Notes: generated by a model not told the origin, from the sequence alone. Positions 37,698 through 49,564 are shown, numbered from the stretch's first letter. The stretch is 64,000 bases of DNA from Ovis canadensis (GCF_042477335.2 NC_091257.1:40952501-41016500); one strand, 5' to 3'. Numbers and translations: made by a program.

Positions 37698-38344
37698 AAT
37701 AGAATATTCTGCTGCAAAAAAACCATTGTCTGGAGAGGGAAGATTTAGCCCTAAACCTCTTTGACTCCTGGGCTTGTGTCTCTCCAGCCTTCTGAGAAGT
37801 AAACATGATTTATAAGTAAAAGTCACCCTGAGGCTCACCTAGACTCACAATATATCTCTATCTTGTTATCTGGGAGTTGCCTCAAGGCCCTTGAAAATAA
37901 CACTTAAAAAGTTTCACATTTCTCACATCTAGAGGGAGTGTGTTATTCCTTTTTTCACACCCAACCTTGTTGGAAAAGGAGTGGTGGAAGCTTGTTATAA
38001 CACAGCTGAGTAAAGAAAGAAAGAAATGAATGCATCAGAATTTTAAAAAAAGTAATTTGGAAAAAAAGTAAGAAAGTAAGTTACTGCGAAGGGTGAGGAT
38101 AGAAACCACAATGCATTTCTAACAGCCCAAGAAACTGAGCTGTATCTTTGACTCACAGTCACCCCCCACACCCTTGCCTGGCTTCCAGGGCAAACATGGA
38201 GAAGTGGCTATTATCACTAACATTTATTTTTTTATAGTTGCTCAGAAGATGTTTTAAGATCTCATGTTAAGTGTTCTAAAAAAAGCTATGAGGAAGCAAA
38301 CAAACAAAAAAAACACAAAAGAACACAAGGAAACTGAGAGGTGT
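37698..38344. other. Unassigned stretch
   Basis: Nothing recognised. A-rich runs lie near 38040 and 38280. Confidence 0.5.
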
Positions 38345-38475
38345 AGATATGTCCATTATCTTGATTGTGATGATGGTATTACAGGTTCTTACCTGTGTCC
38401 AAACTCATCAAACTGCCCACACTAAATGCGAGCAGTTTTTGTCTACAGATTATATTTCAACAAGGCTGTATTTAA
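38345..38475 (+). mobile_element. Old L1 3' end fragment
   Basis: TTATCTTGATTGTGATGATG, CAAACTCATCAAACTGCCC and TATATTTCAACAAGGCTGTA match old L1 3' ends. Confidence 0.7.
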
Positions 38476-38989
38476 AAAAACGAACATATCCACATTTTAG
38501 CCATTTTCTAGTATTTTCAAACAACGGATTTGCTGAACAGAAGTCCATAATGTGCCATAATCAGAACAAATCATGATCACGGACTATTAAAGGAGTATTG
38601 AGTGCAGCATGTAGAATGTGGATGACCTGTGATAACGTAGGAATAAGGTCTCTGGGGCTTGGGGTGGATAGCATCTCAGTGCCATTCAAAATTCTGGGAG
38701 TAGTTGACTTAAAACAATCGTGATTGCAGCAGTGAGCATGATCAGAAGATATTATCAACTTTTATGCTGATCCAAGAACCATTTAATGTTCATTCAGTAT
38801 GTACTCACAGCTTAGTTTTTTAAGGTATAATGAAATTTTAATGTAAAAAAATTGCAACTGGTTAATAACGAGGCTACGATTCCATGTAAACTATGTGTAA
38901 ACTATGTTCCATGTAGTCTACGTGTAAGGATAGCCTGGCTGGTTATTCCTAAGACATATATATGTAAAACTGTTGGTTTGTTTTGCTTT
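38476..38989. other. Unassigned stretch
   Basis: Nothing recognised apart from short local repeats of CTATGTGTAA/CTACGTGTAA near 38890-38927. Confidence 0.5.
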
Positions 38990-39140
38990 AAGACTTTATT
39001 GAGGTATAATTGATGTAAATAAATTGTCCCTATTTAAAGTGTATTATCTGATGAATTTTGATATACTAAACTCCCAGGAAACCATCACTACAGTTAAGTT
39101 AATGAGCCTTTTATCACCCTTAAAAGTTTTGCTCATCTTT
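38990..39140 (-). mobile_element. Old L1 3' UTR fragment
   Basis: Antisense text TTTATTGAGGTATAATTGAT and AAACCATCACTACAGTTAAG fits the old L1M-type 3' UTR. Confidence 0.65.
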
Positions 39141-39268
39141 TTCATACTCTTTCATTACCCCTTGTTTTTTTATCTGTCTGTTCCCACTCTAGAGAAAATA
39201 ATTTAGTTTTTAGCATCACGTTCATTGTGACACAATGGGTAGTTATCAACCTTTTAAACTGGGATTGA

Positions 39269-39286
39269 TAATTCTGTCATTTTTAT
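39269..39286 (+). repeat. Target-site duplication of the MRPS18C retrocopy (poly-A side)
   Basis: TAATTCTGTCATTTTTAT, identical over 18 bp to 39784-39801. It adjoins the copy's A-rich tail, which is T-rich on this strand at 39287-39302. Confidence 0.95.
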
Positions 39287-39338
39287 TTTTATTTTTTTTT
39301 ATTGCAAAATACGTTTATTGATGATAACTTTATATAAT

Positions 39339-39770
39339 TTACTCCCTATATTTGATGTTACAAACTTTAGGGTCTTTGAGATAGGCAGGATCCTTGTAGG
39401 TAACTGGCATAAACCCCAATATTTGAGCTCTCTTAATTGCTTTTGTGATTTCTTTTTGTTTCTTCCCACAAAGACCTGTTATGTGCCTTCCATAAATGCA
39501 TCCAGTAAATGGAGAAATAAACTGGGATAAAAGCTGTACATTCTTATAATCTACACGTTTTTCACACAAGATACATTTTTTCAGAGGCTCCTTATAAGGA
39601 TTTTCCATTGGAATAGGCAGGTCCTCACTGCTGGTTACCTGTTTATATTGTGAACAACTTCTCCACAGCACTGCACGAGTCCCGGGATTTGTGAGGCAGA
39701 CAAAAGCCGTTGGGAAACGCGTAAACTTTCTCTTCCCTAGCCCACCGAAAAGAGCTACCACGGCAGCCAT
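39339..39770 (-). CDS. MRPS18C: Intact MRPS18C retrocopy (young processed pseudogene or retrogene)
   Basis: Uninterrupted 143-codon frame encoding a small-subunit mitochondrial ribosomal protein of the bS18 family, which acts in the mitoribosome. The N-terminal 50 residues are basic and poor in acidic residues, like a mitochondrial presequence ([16 protein letters not shown]). The S18 core follows: [54 protein letters not shown], and the end [17 protein letters not shown]. Length is close to the parental protein (about 142). There are no introns. Minus-strand 3' sequence has AATAAA (39314-39319 on the plus strand) and an A-rich tail to 39287, and an 18-bp perfect target-site duplication brackets the copy. 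The start codon is 12 nt inside the duplication, so almost no 5' UTR and no promoter were brought along. It may be a silent, recent processed pseudogene; the intact frame allows but does not prove function. Confidence 0.9.
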   Translation of the reverse strand: MAAVVALFGGLGKRKFTRFPTAFVCLTNPGTRAVLWRSCSQYKQVTSSEDLPIPMENPYKEPLKKCILCEKRVDYKNVQLLSQFISPFTGCIYGRHITGLCGKKQKEITKAIKRAQILGFMPVTYKDPAYLKDPKVCNIKYRE

Positions 39771-39783
39771 AGTTCCTTGCTCC

Positions 39784-39801
39784 TAATTCTGTCATTTTTA
39801 T
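39784..39801 (+). repeat. Target-site duplication of the MRPS18C retrocopy (5' side)
   Basis: Second copy of the 18-bp sequence found at 39269-39286, with no mismatch. Confidence 0.95.
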
Positions 39802-39954
39802 AGTTATCGTGAATGGGATTTCCTGTTGGACAGAAAACATAGACTCTGCAGGTGAATTAGTCTCTTTGTGCATTTAAGGTGGGCCACAATGAGTGAGAGA
39901 GCTGCCCCCTCATCTCTCCTTGTTGGAGTAAAACGTTTTAAAAAAAGAAAAAGG

Positions 39955-40100
39955 TGACCAGGTGGGGGCATGTATCCCACTCCTGGGCATGTGTCTGGAG
40001 AAACTCATAACTCGAAAAGAGACATGCACTTCTGCGTTCATTGCAGCACGTCCATTGTATGCCTTGGCTGAACTGTGGGCATTTTTCGCATACAGAGTCC
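39955..40100 (+). repeat. Old L1 ORF2 3' end fragment
   Basis: CCCACTCCTGGGCATGTGTC and CATTGCAGCACGTCC match the conserved end of L1 ORF2. Diverged. Confidence 0.65.
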
Positions 40101-40111
40101 ATTGTTGTTGT

Positions 40112-40290
40112 TGCTCAGTCGCTCAGTCGTGTCCGACTCTTTGCAACCCTATGGACTGCAGCATGCCGGGCTTCCCTGTCCTTCACCATCTCCCGGAGCT
40201 TGCTCAAACTCGTGTCCATCGAGTCAGTGATGCCATCCAGCCATCTCGTCCTCTGTTGTCCCCTTCTCCTCCTGACTTCAATCTTTCTTT
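40112..40290 (-). mobile_element. BovB 3' end fragment
   Basis: Antisense of the BovB tail from TTGCTCAGTCGCTCAGTCG to about CTCCTCCTGACTTCAATC. Confidence 0.9.
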
Positions 40291-40725
40291 TTCTCAGCCT
40301 TGGAGACTTTTATCCTCTTGCATGACCCATTTAGTGCTCCATAATACTAAGGCAATCTCATGTGTGTCTCAGGGACTCTTTTTCTGTGTAAGTACCTTTC
40401 TGCCTCTTGGAACTTTGCGCTAGAAATGCCACTCAACTCAATCCTGACAGACTCTGATCTCTGCTTCCTCAATTCAGTGAGCCTATGGTCTTCTCAAGTT
40501 TCTCCTGCCTGAATGCTGCCCCAAAAAATGCCTCCAGGCAGAAAACCAGAGTGACTTGTAGAGCTTACTGCTTTGTTTTTCTTTTCACTAGCTTATTATT
40601 CCTGTATTGATTTTCATCCAAGGTCTCAGAGTGGTTTTCTAGTTTATGACAGCAAGCCTGGTGCTGGTTATTTCTAGCACGTCTCGAGTGAAACGTCCCT
40701 TTTGAAAAGATACAATGCTCAGTGG
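40291..40725. other. Unassigned stretch
   Basis: Nothing recognised. Confidence 0.5.
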
Positions 40726-40858
40726 TGACCAAAATGGGAAGGAAATCCAAAAGAAAAGAGACATATGTATACGTATAACCGACTCACCTTGCTGTACAGT
40801 AGAAACTAACACAACATTAGAAAGCAACTATACTCCAATAAAATTTTTTTAAAAATAT
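40726..40858 (+). mobile_element. L1 3' end fragment
   Basis: CACCTTGCTGTACAGTAG and AACTATACTCCAATAAAATT are the same 3' UTR type as at 34466. Confidence 0.87.
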
Positions 40859-42044
40859 AAAGATAAGTCATACGATTGCTTAACTAAGGATACAGCAGAT
40901 ACAGTCAAATTGTAACTGCTTGTGCCTTTTCCAGTTGTGCCATAGAATTAGAGTTGGTTTTATCCTACAATTTTCTGTAACCACAAATAGAGCCACAATA
41001 AATCCTCTTTTCCATTAAAAATTCCCTGAATTGTGGAGAGAGAAGCTAGGTCTAGATACTTTAATGAAAATTAAAGATATTTAATCTATTGGAACTTTGC
41101 ATTTAGAGTATGCTTTTTACACTATTAAGCAATTCTATTCTGTCAAAATGTGAAATTCTCACTAAGAATAGATTTGCTTTCTTTTATAACAGACAAAGGA
41201 GTGTCTGATCACTAACATACAATGATAAATGACAGTCTTTCTTCTCTGTCTTTGCCTTTTCTCTTTGCATTTGATTAATCTTTTATAAATATTTTGAGGT
41301 ACCTCTCAAGTCCGTTTCTCCGGGGAGTCTTTCCCCAGTTATTTCATCCCTATTTAAGTTATGATAAAACTGAACAGCTGCCAGAAAACAGACCATGGGA
41401 CACAGTGCCTTGAAGGATTTGGAGGTTTCTCTCTCAGCTGCCGGTTTCAAGGTAAGCAAAGCAGATCCTTCCAGCTACCTCTCCAGTTACGATGCTGTCA
41501 GTCACCCACACAGAGGCCTACCCTCTATGGCCAGAGCTGGATTTCTGCCACTTTTTGTCCCAGAACAGCGAGTTGTAGGGGAGAGCAGATGGTAGAAGAG
41601 AGCACATCCATATGGCTTACATCCAAAACTCACACATCACTGATGAGAACTGAGTCTTATGGCCACACCTAATCACATGGAATCACAGGTTAAAACACAC
41701 AGTCTAGCTGGAGAGCTGTGGCCGAAGTATATTAACATAGAAGAAGGGGAGAGTGTCGTTTGGTAGGCATTTTGCAGTCATCTCATTTCATTCTTCATTT
41801 CAGACCTATCAGAGCAGCATCACTGTGAATCAGATGAGTCAGAGCAGATGTTCAAAGTAGGAGGGTCCATTTAACAAGGTTTTTAGTCAAATAAAGATTA
41901 GTAATTCTGACGCTTGCTTGGTGGTTTTCATCACTCCTTTATGTGAAATTGCATGTTCTTTGTCTACCGAGGAGACTCCCTCCAGCCCAGTTTCCATTTG
42001 GACAATACAGGCGTGCAATGCTATTCATTCACAGATAGGTTTGG
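40859..42044. other. Unassigned single-copy-like stretch
   Basis: No gene supported. A 66- to 103-codon frame pair near 41361-41672 has no recognisable domain. Confidence 0.5.
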
Positions 42045-42205
42045 GGGACAGACAGACCTGACTTTGGGTGAATTATTTCTCTTAGCCTCAGTTTTTTAGA
42101 CTAGAACAATAACTGTATTTCAGATTATGGTAACAATAAAATGAGATATCATTCATAAATACTTAACAGAGTACTTGAGCATAGAGTTGGACTGCAGTAA
42201 ATCGC
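42045..42205 (+). repeat. MIR SINE relic
   Basis: TTAGCCTCAGTTTTTTAGAC and ACTTAACAGAGTACTTGAGC follow the MIR core and 3' part in order. Confidence 0.7.
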
Positions 42206-42249
42206 ACTTAAAATATATATATATTTCTTTATTTCTTCCCTTATTTATT

Positions 42250-42517
42250 TATTTTTTTGGCCGCGTTGGGTCTCATTGCTGCACATGGGCTCTCTGTAGT
42301 TGCAAGGAGGAGGGACCGCTCTCTAGCTGTGGTGTGCAGGCTTCTCACTGTGGTGGCTTCTCTTGTTGAGCAGCACAGGCTCCATGTGAGTGGGCTCAGT
42401 ACTTTCAGCTCACTGGCTCAGTTTCCCCTGCATGTGGGATCTTCCCTGGGCAAGGGATCGAACTGATGTCCCTTGTGCAAGGAGAATTCTTAACTACTGG
42501 ACCACCAGGGAAGCCCT
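42250..42517 (-). mobile_element. CHR-type SINE, long form
   Basis: Antisense, repeated 'gtggcttctcttgttg' modules, tRNA-like head GGGCTTCCCTGGTGGTCC at its minus-strand start (42517). Confidence 0.88.
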
Positions 42518-42741
42518 AAATTGCACTTTTGATAAGTTTCTTTTTTTTTTTTGAGAAGTAAATTAAATTTTTTTTAAATTATCAAAGTATGATAACAGAT
42601 TTACAGGAGACTTGGAAAATACAGAACAAGGTTACATATGGTCCCACTAAATATTACAATTACTTTTTAAGTAGATAAATTATGATTTTTAGTTTGAGTT
42701 TCAGTTTCAAACTTGAAAAGTAAATATTGTTTGGGAGGGAC

Positions 42742-43020
42742 ACACAAACTAATGTCATATAGTAGTAAGAGCACCTGCCTAGAAAACTCCTTATTAATCT
42801 GAATTCTTCCTCACCTTGCTGAATGGCCTTGAACAAGTTACTTAGTCTACCTGGGACTGAAAAAAATAATAATCATGAATTACTTATGAGAGTTTACTGC
42901 CCCAAGCACTGTACATTCATTTTGATATAAATTCATTTCAGTTATGCCATCAAGGCTAAAAGAATTTAAGCAAATTGTCTAAGGTTCCTCAGCAATGGAG
43001 CAGTGGTTTTAACCCAAATC
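42742..43020 (+). repeat. MIR SINE relic
   Basis: AAGAGCACCTGCCTAGAAA, GGCCTTGAACAAGTTACTT and CCAAGCACTGTACATTCATT, then a CAGCAATGGAGCAGTGG stretch, follow MIR/MIR-like order. Confidence 0.65.
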
Positions 43021-43539
43021 TGCTTTACTCAAAACAATTTTTCACTCTTCGTCAAATCGATAAGTCAGACAAGATTCTCTTTCGGGTTACATAAAGCTCT
43101 AAAATTCAATGACTTTATGAATCTGAGTCAAGGAAAGATGAAAACAGAAGATGGTTGCCTGGAAAACACCACAATGGAAGCGCTTTTTTTGAATAAGGCA
43201 ATACACTGGCAGCTCCAATGTGCCTTTTAGCGCTTTTGAAGACATACAAGGTCTAAAATGACGTATTTGAAAAGATCTGCTTCTCTTACACTCATGAGTC
43301 AGGACACTGGAAGGCAAGGAAAAACTCATGGAAGGTCCATGATTGGGGAATTTCCCCTAACAGAATGCATCCATGTATCATCTCCCCAGCCTCCTAGGGT
43401 GGAACCCCTTACATCTATCATTTACTGCTTCTCATTGTTTACTTGCCCATCATCTGTCTCCTTTATTATATTCCTTTCCCCCTGAAAGGTCCAAGATTTA
43501 TTTTTTATTAAAAAAAAAATCTATTGATTTCTTTAATGA
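43021..43539. other. Unassigned stretch
   Basis: Nothing recognised. Confidence 0.5.
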
Positions 43540-43722
43540 CTGCATCACGTCTTAGTCCCGGCACACGGACTCTCTAGTTCTGGCACATGGGCTCAGGAGT
43601 CGTGGTCCGCAGGCTTAGTACCCCCAAGCCATGTGTGATCTTAGATCCCTGACCAGGAATCAAACCCAAGTTCCTTGCATTGCAAGGCAGATTCTTAAGC
43701 ACTGGACCACCAGGGAAATTCC
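43540..43722 (-). mobile_element. CHR-type SINE
   Basis: Antisense copy with head GGAATTTCCCTGGTGGTCC at 43722 on the minus strand. Confidence 0.86.
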
Positions 43723-43984
43723 AAGGCTCATGTTTTAAAACATCTTCCCCAAGCCCCGGGTTGCTGTTTCCCCCTGTGAGTTGATGTTTTCAAGCATTTT
43801 CCAATGCTGTGGTCCACTTTGGAAAACCTTGCTGTCCACTGACTTTCTTGGCATTGCCACTCATTTCTGAGTTATAGCCTTTGGTTTTATTTTAAGGTGC
43901 AATTTAGTAAACATTTCACTATAGAAACTTGTAGCAGGTCTTCAACAGTGCTAACTTTGTTCCAAATTCACTCATTTTGTGTGT

Positions 43985-44187
43985 GTGCTTAGTTGCTCAG
44001 TCATGTCCAACTCTTTGCGACCTCATGGACTGTAGCTCGCCAGGCTCCTTTAGACCATGGAATTCTGCAGGCAAGAATACTGGAGTGGATAGCCATTTCC
44101 TTCTCTAGGGGATCTTCCCACCCCAGGGATCAAACCCGAGTCTCCTGCATTGCAGGCAGATGACCATCTGAGCCATCAGGAAACCCA
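43985..44187 (-). mobile_element. Bov-tA SINE
   Basis: Antisense Bov-tA from TGCTTAGTTGCTCAGTCATG to the head CTGAGCCATCAGGAAACCC. Confidence 0.92.
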
Positions 44188-44625
44188 CTTGTTTTACAAA
44201 GAGCAAACTGAAGCTCAGTTCATGCTCGGCAGAGACAGCCGGCTGTGCTATCATTTATTTCACACCCACATTTCCATGCACCAGAATGGGCTTTACCTCC
44301 TTCCCTTGTTTCATCCTCGTCAGATATTATCTAATTATCTGATCTCTGAGTTTGCCTTCTTTATCTCCATTATGAATCTACTTACTATCTTTAAATTCTT
44401 ATTTCTAAGCTACAAGGTTTTGGATTTCATTATTGTAAATCCAGCTGGTGCAAACCCAGGTTGGTTTAAACTCCATAGCAGCCGCATTAAGGAAAACAAC
44501 AGAAAACAGGCAACAAGCTAGAGTTGTCATTCAGTCAGAATCCAAAGCATAAAATAAAGACAGAGCTAACGTGGGCTCCGGCTCTAAAGTAACTCATTTA
44601 CTTAATTGTTCAATATTTCTTTTTT
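44188..44625. other. Unassigned stretch
   Basis: Nothing recognised. Confidence 0.5.
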
Positions 44626-44800
44626 GGAAGGAGAGGGCTGGGCTGGGTCTTTTGTTGAGGCACGTAGACTTCTCTAGTTGTGGCACGAAGGCTTAGTTAT
44701 CCTATGGCATTTGAGGTCTTAGTTTCCCCTTTAGGAATCGAACCTAAGTCTCCTGCTTTGGGAGGCAATTCTTAATCCCTGGGATCACCAGGGAAGTCCC
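44626..44800 (-). mobile_element. CHR-type SINE, diverged
   Basis: Antisense; head GGGACTTCCCTGGTGATCCC at the minus-strand start (44800), body TCTCTAGTTGTGGCACG. Confidence 0.83.
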
Positions 44801-45539
44801 TTAATTTCAATATTTCTGATCCAGCCCCAGAGCCATGATGGTGGATGAGCATGTGTTGGCATGAACACCCAAGTGAATGTGTTCTATTTGAGAGCCACCA
44901 TGCAGGAATCAGTGTGTAAGATCTTCAACATCTCAAAATTCACATGGCTCTTCCTTCATACCTCCCGAACTGTGTCTGTGTGTGTTTGATGTTCCCACTA
45001 AATAAACCCCCCAAGGAGAAGGGGTGCTCTTGCCCCATGTACATTCAGTAAGCCACCATTCGGAGAGCCTCCTGATCAAGAACCTTCAACTCAAAGTTGA
45101 GTCTCAGGAGGGTGCACGCGGTGGGTGTGGAACACCACACATCAACAAGGGGACAACTCCGCTCTTCTGCCATAACACTAGAGCTTGATGTTTACCCTTA
45201 AGCCCTTCTGTTGAACAATGCTGCAAATTTCCATGGTGAAGAAATATGCACAGTGTCTTCTTGTCTGTGAAACAGATTTACTTCTAGTACCTAAGGACGG
45301 GGGCTCCTACTCATGGTCGCCTCTGAGCCAAAGATTAAAATAATGGAGCAGCCATTTAAACACTGAGTGGTAAAATCTGTGTGTGAATGAAAGAAGTCAA
45401 CAGGTAGGGAAACACAGCAAATATGAGCAGTGTTGCACCACAGGTAACTTTAATATACTAGCACAGCCTGGATTTTCCTTCACAGCCTGACGTTTTCAGG
45501 TAGGGAGCAAAGGATGAGAAAGAAACCTACCTGATGCCA
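44801..45539. other. Unassigned stretch
   Basis: Nothing recognised. Confidence 0.5.
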
Positions 45540-46352
45540 GTTTCAATGTGTGCATGCGGTTTCTCTTTTCACACCACCCAGCAACTCTGACATAGCTAGG
45601 GGTCCTAGCATCCAACCCAACTCTGACACTATCTACCTGGAGACAGCATCAAAGTCCACGGTAAGGGCTTAGTCCTACAAGGCTGCCCTCCTCCCCTTAA
45701 GACATCAATCAGAAGCCCAGGTGGCCACTTGGCTATAGATTAGAGGTTCCCACAAACCTCTTTGTTTGGGTTGGATTAATTTGCTAGAGCAGCTCACAAA
45801 CTTAGAGAAGCATTTGGCTTACTAGATTATTGATTTATCATAAAAGGCTCAGGGACATCCAGATGGAAGGGATGCACAGAGCAAGTGACGTGTGTGGTGG
45901 TGGTGGGGGCGGAATGTAAAGCTTCCATGCCCTCTGGGCTCACCAGTCTCTCTGAATCTCCAAGTGTTCACCAACCTGGAAGTGCTCCAAACTCAGTCCT
46001 TCAGAATTTTTATAGAGGCTTCACACATAGGCACGGTTGATTAAATCATTGGCCGTTGACTGAACTCAATCTCCAGCCCCTCTTTCCTCCCTGGAGGTCT
46101 AGGGTTGGGACTGGAAGTACCCACCTCTAATTGCCTGGCTGGTTCCCCTGGCAACCTAAGGCTCCTTTCTTAGTCCCTGGAAAGGCTTTCCAAAAGTCAC
46201 TTTATTAACATAACAAAAGACACATTTATTGTTCTCAGTGCTTAGGAAGTTCCAAGGATTTTAGAAGCTCTGTACCAGGAACAGAATAAAGACCAGGCCC
46301 ACATTTCTTTACCAACTGAGCTGTCAGAGAAGCCCTAATCACAATATTACAA
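45540..46352 (-). repeat. Old solo LTR of an unnamed mammalian retrovirus-like family
   Basis: Antisense text agrees over most of its length with an LTR consensus I recognise but cannot name: CTAGAGCAGCTCACAAAC near 45785, AGATGGAAGGGATGCACAG near 45861, GTTCACCAACCTGGAAGTGC near 45967, AATCATTGGCCGTTGACTG near 46045, AACATAACAAAAGACAC near 46207. No internal virus region is seen on either side, so a solo LTR is the simplest reading. A short Bov-tA-like piece sits near 46301-46335. Ancient. Confidence 0.6.
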
Positions 46353-47071
46353 ATATGTGCCACCTTGACCTCTGAAGTTGGGAGAGACTCAAACAGCCTA
46401 GCGGCAGTTTCCTTCTCTGCTTTGCTGTAGTGGATAAGACCCACTCGCCAAACAGCTCTGCTTATCAAGAGGACCAGGACAGTCCACGAGTGGCAGGTGT
46501 TAGTCTCCTGCCAGCCCATTAGTCAAACAATCCAGTCACGTCCTCCGGAAGGAACCAGATGGCGCCGGGATAGACCACCCTTGGCTCCTGGTGGATCCTG
46601 TTGATTCCCAGCGCGACCTCTGTGTGGCCCCACATGGTGATCAAAAGAGGGCGCCCACATGGCCACCTTCTTTGGCCGTCAGACGTCGTGCAGACCCGGG
46701 GTGATATACAACGGCTCTTTTGTCCTTGTTCTCAGCCAAAGAAAGAGGCAGCCGAGGAAGGACCTTTGAGAATTAGCGTCATTTCTTTCCTTGCCGCCTG
46801 CATTCATCATTTTCTGTGGTCTTTTGAGGTGCAAAGACAAAAAAACAAAATTTTGAGGTCCGTCTCTGTGCTGCTCTATGTGATTGATAGTTTTCATTAT
46901 TCAAAGTGTTATCTTCTGTTCCAGTTATAGCCATTCTAGTGGCGACTCTTGTCTTCATCATTTTTTCTCAGTGGGGTAATCAAACCACCTTCACTGAGCT
47001 CACCTGGGATCTCTCATAAAATGTGAGTCCTGGAGACCTCACTGGACAGCACCTCTAAAAGTGAGTCCCAA
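46353..47071. other. Unassigned stretch, locally GC-richer
   Basis: 46500-46760 is GC-richer than its surroundings with several CpGs. An open frame at 46601-46930 has no recognisable domain. No gene supported. Confidence 0.4.
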
Positions 47072-47086
47072 GGGTTTGTATTTTTT

Positions 47087-47299
47087 TTTTTAAGATACAT
47101 TGTAAGTATTATTATTATTTTTGCTGTGGGCCATTTTTTAAGTCTTCATTGAATTGGTCAAGATATTGTTTCTGTAGTTCATGTTTTGGTTTTACGGCCA
47201 AGGGGCCATGTGGAAACTTAGCTCCCTGACCAGGGATCTAACTCACACCAGCTGCATAGGAAGGTGAAGTCTTAACCATTGGATTGCCAGAGAAGTCCC
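47087..47299 (-). mobile_element. CHR-type SINE with 14-bp target-site duplication
   Basis: GGGTTTGTATTTTT occurs at 47072-47085 and 47300-47313. Between them lies an antisense CHR SINE with the tail form also seen at 24308. Confidence 0.9.
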
Positions 47300-47501
47300 G
47301 GGTTTGTATTTTTAACACGCTCCCTTGGTGATGTTGCAGCACTTCACCGTGGCTACTGACCTTAGCAGTTACATGAGTGGCACAGATCACTCGTACACCC
47401 AACACCTTAGAGTGAAACCCGGTCAGAGATCCTGGCTGCACTGAGACCCCAAGAGTAACAGCTCTGTGCCTTCAGCTCAGCCGCTATTTTAATGGGGTCT
47501 T

Positions 47502-48026
47502 TGAAGAAAAGTTATGACCAACCTAGACAGCATATTCAAAAGCAGAGACTTTACTTTGTCGACTAAGGTCCGTCTAGTCAAGGCTATGGTTTTTCCAGTG
47601 GTCATGTATGGATGTGAGAGTTGGACTCTGAAGAAGGCTGAGCACCGAAGAATTGATGCTTTTGAACTGTGGTGTTGAAGACTCTTGCGAGTCCCTTGGA
47701 CTGCAAGGAGATGCAACCAGTCCATTCTGAAGGAGATCAGCCCTGGGATTTCTTTGGAAGGAATGATGCTAAAGCTGAAACTCCAGTACTTTGGCCACCT
47801 CATGCGAAGAGTTGACTCATTGGAAAAGACTTTGATGCTGGGAGGGATTGGGGGCAGGAGGAGAAGGGGACGACAGAGGATGAGATGGCTGGATGGCATC
47901 ACTGACTTGATGGACGTGAATCTGAATGAACTCCGGGAGTTGGTGATGGACAGGAAGGCCTGGGGTGCTGCAGTTCATGGGGTTGCAAAGAATCGGACAC
48001 GACTGAGTGACTGAACTGAACTAAAC
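47502..48026 (+). mobile_element. BovB 3' end, about 525 bp
   Basis: Sense BovB ([17 protein letters not shown]-type text; [20 protein letters not shown]) ending CTGAACTGAACTAAAC. GTCTTTGA flanks at 47498 and 48030 are a likely short target-site duplication. Confidence 0.94.
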
Positions 48027-48554
48027 TTGTCTTTGAGCACTGGTCAAGAGATGGATCATCTGCTATCCTCCACTTCACAGATATAGCTGGAGAGACTAAA
48101 AATAGACCCCACCTGCACAGAACATCCAAATGGAGCTGCTTCTTTTATTCTCATGACAGGGACACTGCTCTAGAAACATTTGTTCTCAGTTACTCTTGCT
48201 AAGCAGTGGCACGTGGGTTCAGACAGCAGCATGACCTTTTTCATCTTATTAAAACACTAAGTGAGAGAAAAAATAAAAAACCCTTGCAATTTTAGTCATT
48301 ATTTGTAAATTAATTAAGGAAGTTATCAAATACTGTGTATATTTTGGCATATTTAATTTTCTATTTTCCTGGGGCATATTATTTACTAATCTAATGAGGT
48401 TAATGTTTATCAATAAAAATTAACTCCTGTTGATCTTACAAATAACTTGACACAGAAACAGCTAAGTATGATCTTCATATACATCCAATTTTAAGTGTTC
48501 AGAAAATCATGTAAATCAGAGATTCTAAACCACATATGTATTAGAATCATCTAG
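48027..48554. other. Unassigned stretch
   Basis: A/T-rich, nothing recognised. Confidence 0.5.
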
Positions 48555-48805
48555 AGAAGTAACAGAGTGCTTAAGAGTATTTTTAATTCCAGTTCTGGTT
48601 TTGAATCCAGATTCTGCAGTTATTACCATGGACCCTTGGGAAAGTTATTTAACCTCTCTGTGCCTCAACTTCTCCACTTGTAAAATGGGCATAAGAAGAA
48701 TATATACCCCATAGTGTTGGTCTAAGGATTAAATTGTTTAATACACATATAAAGTTTTGGAGAACTATCTAACAATACATATTCAATATTTATTATTCAA
48801 ATAAA
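48555..48805 (+). repeat. MIR SINE, well preserved
   Basis: Nearly full MIR order: AGAGTGCTTAAGAGTATTTT, TTATTTAACCTCTCTGTGCC, CCACTTGTAAAATGGGCATA, GGATTAAATTGTTTAATAC. Confidence 0.85.
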
Positions 48806-48934
48806 GATTATCAGACTGAACTTTTAAAAAAGTGAAAAATTTCATCCAAAATAGACTTTGGAAACCTACATTTTAAATAATTATTTCTCACAATTCTGGT
48901 CCCAGTGACTCACAGTTTAAGAGACAGCAATCTT

Positions 48935-49548
48935 TTTTTTAAAAAAATTAATTAATTAATTATTTATTTTACTTTACAATATTGTATCGGTTTTGCCATA
49001 CCTTGACATGGATCCGCCATGGGTGTACATGTGTTCCCCATCCTGAACCCCTCTCCCACCTCCCTTCCCATCCTATCCTTCTGGGTCATCCCAGTGAACC
49101 AGACCTGAGCACCCTGTATCATGCATCGAACCTGGACTGAGGATTTATTTCACTTATGATAATTTACATGTTTCAATGCCATTCTCCCAAATCATCCCAC
49201 CCTCACTCTCTCCCACAAAGTCCAAAAGACTGTTCTATACATCTGTGTCCCTTTTGCTGTCACGCATACAGGGTTATTGTTACCATCTTTCTAAATTCCA
49301 TATATATATGCGTTAGTATACTGTATTGATGTTTTTCTTTCTGGCTTACTTCACTCTGTATAATAGGCTCCAGTTTCATCCACCTCATTAGAACTGATTC
49401 AAATGTATTCTTTTTAATGGCTGAGTAATAATCCATTGTGTATATGTACCACAGCTTTCTTATCCATTCGTCTGCTGATGGACATCTAGGTTGCTTCCAT
49501 GTCCTGGCTATTCTAAACAATGCTGCGATGGACACTGGGGTACACGGG
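48935..49548 (-). mobile_element. 5'-truncated bovine-type L1 with 16-bp target-site duplication
   Basis: AAGAGACAGCAATCTT at 48919-48934 and 49549-49564 flanks an antisense L1 3' end (minus-strand text [20 protein letters not shown]). Same family as 1-5710 and 11208-11909. Confidence 0.95.
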
Positions 49549-49564
49549 AAGAGACAGCAATCTT

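Noticed and set aside
41361-41672. Possible small exon with a GGTAAGC donor-like site near 41451
   Set aside because: No matching acceptor, partner exon or known protein text; a single donor-like site is common by chance.
46601-46930. 109-codon frame in a GC-richer segment
   Set aside because: No recognisable domain, no homologous text I know, and overlapping frames on the other strand of similar length.
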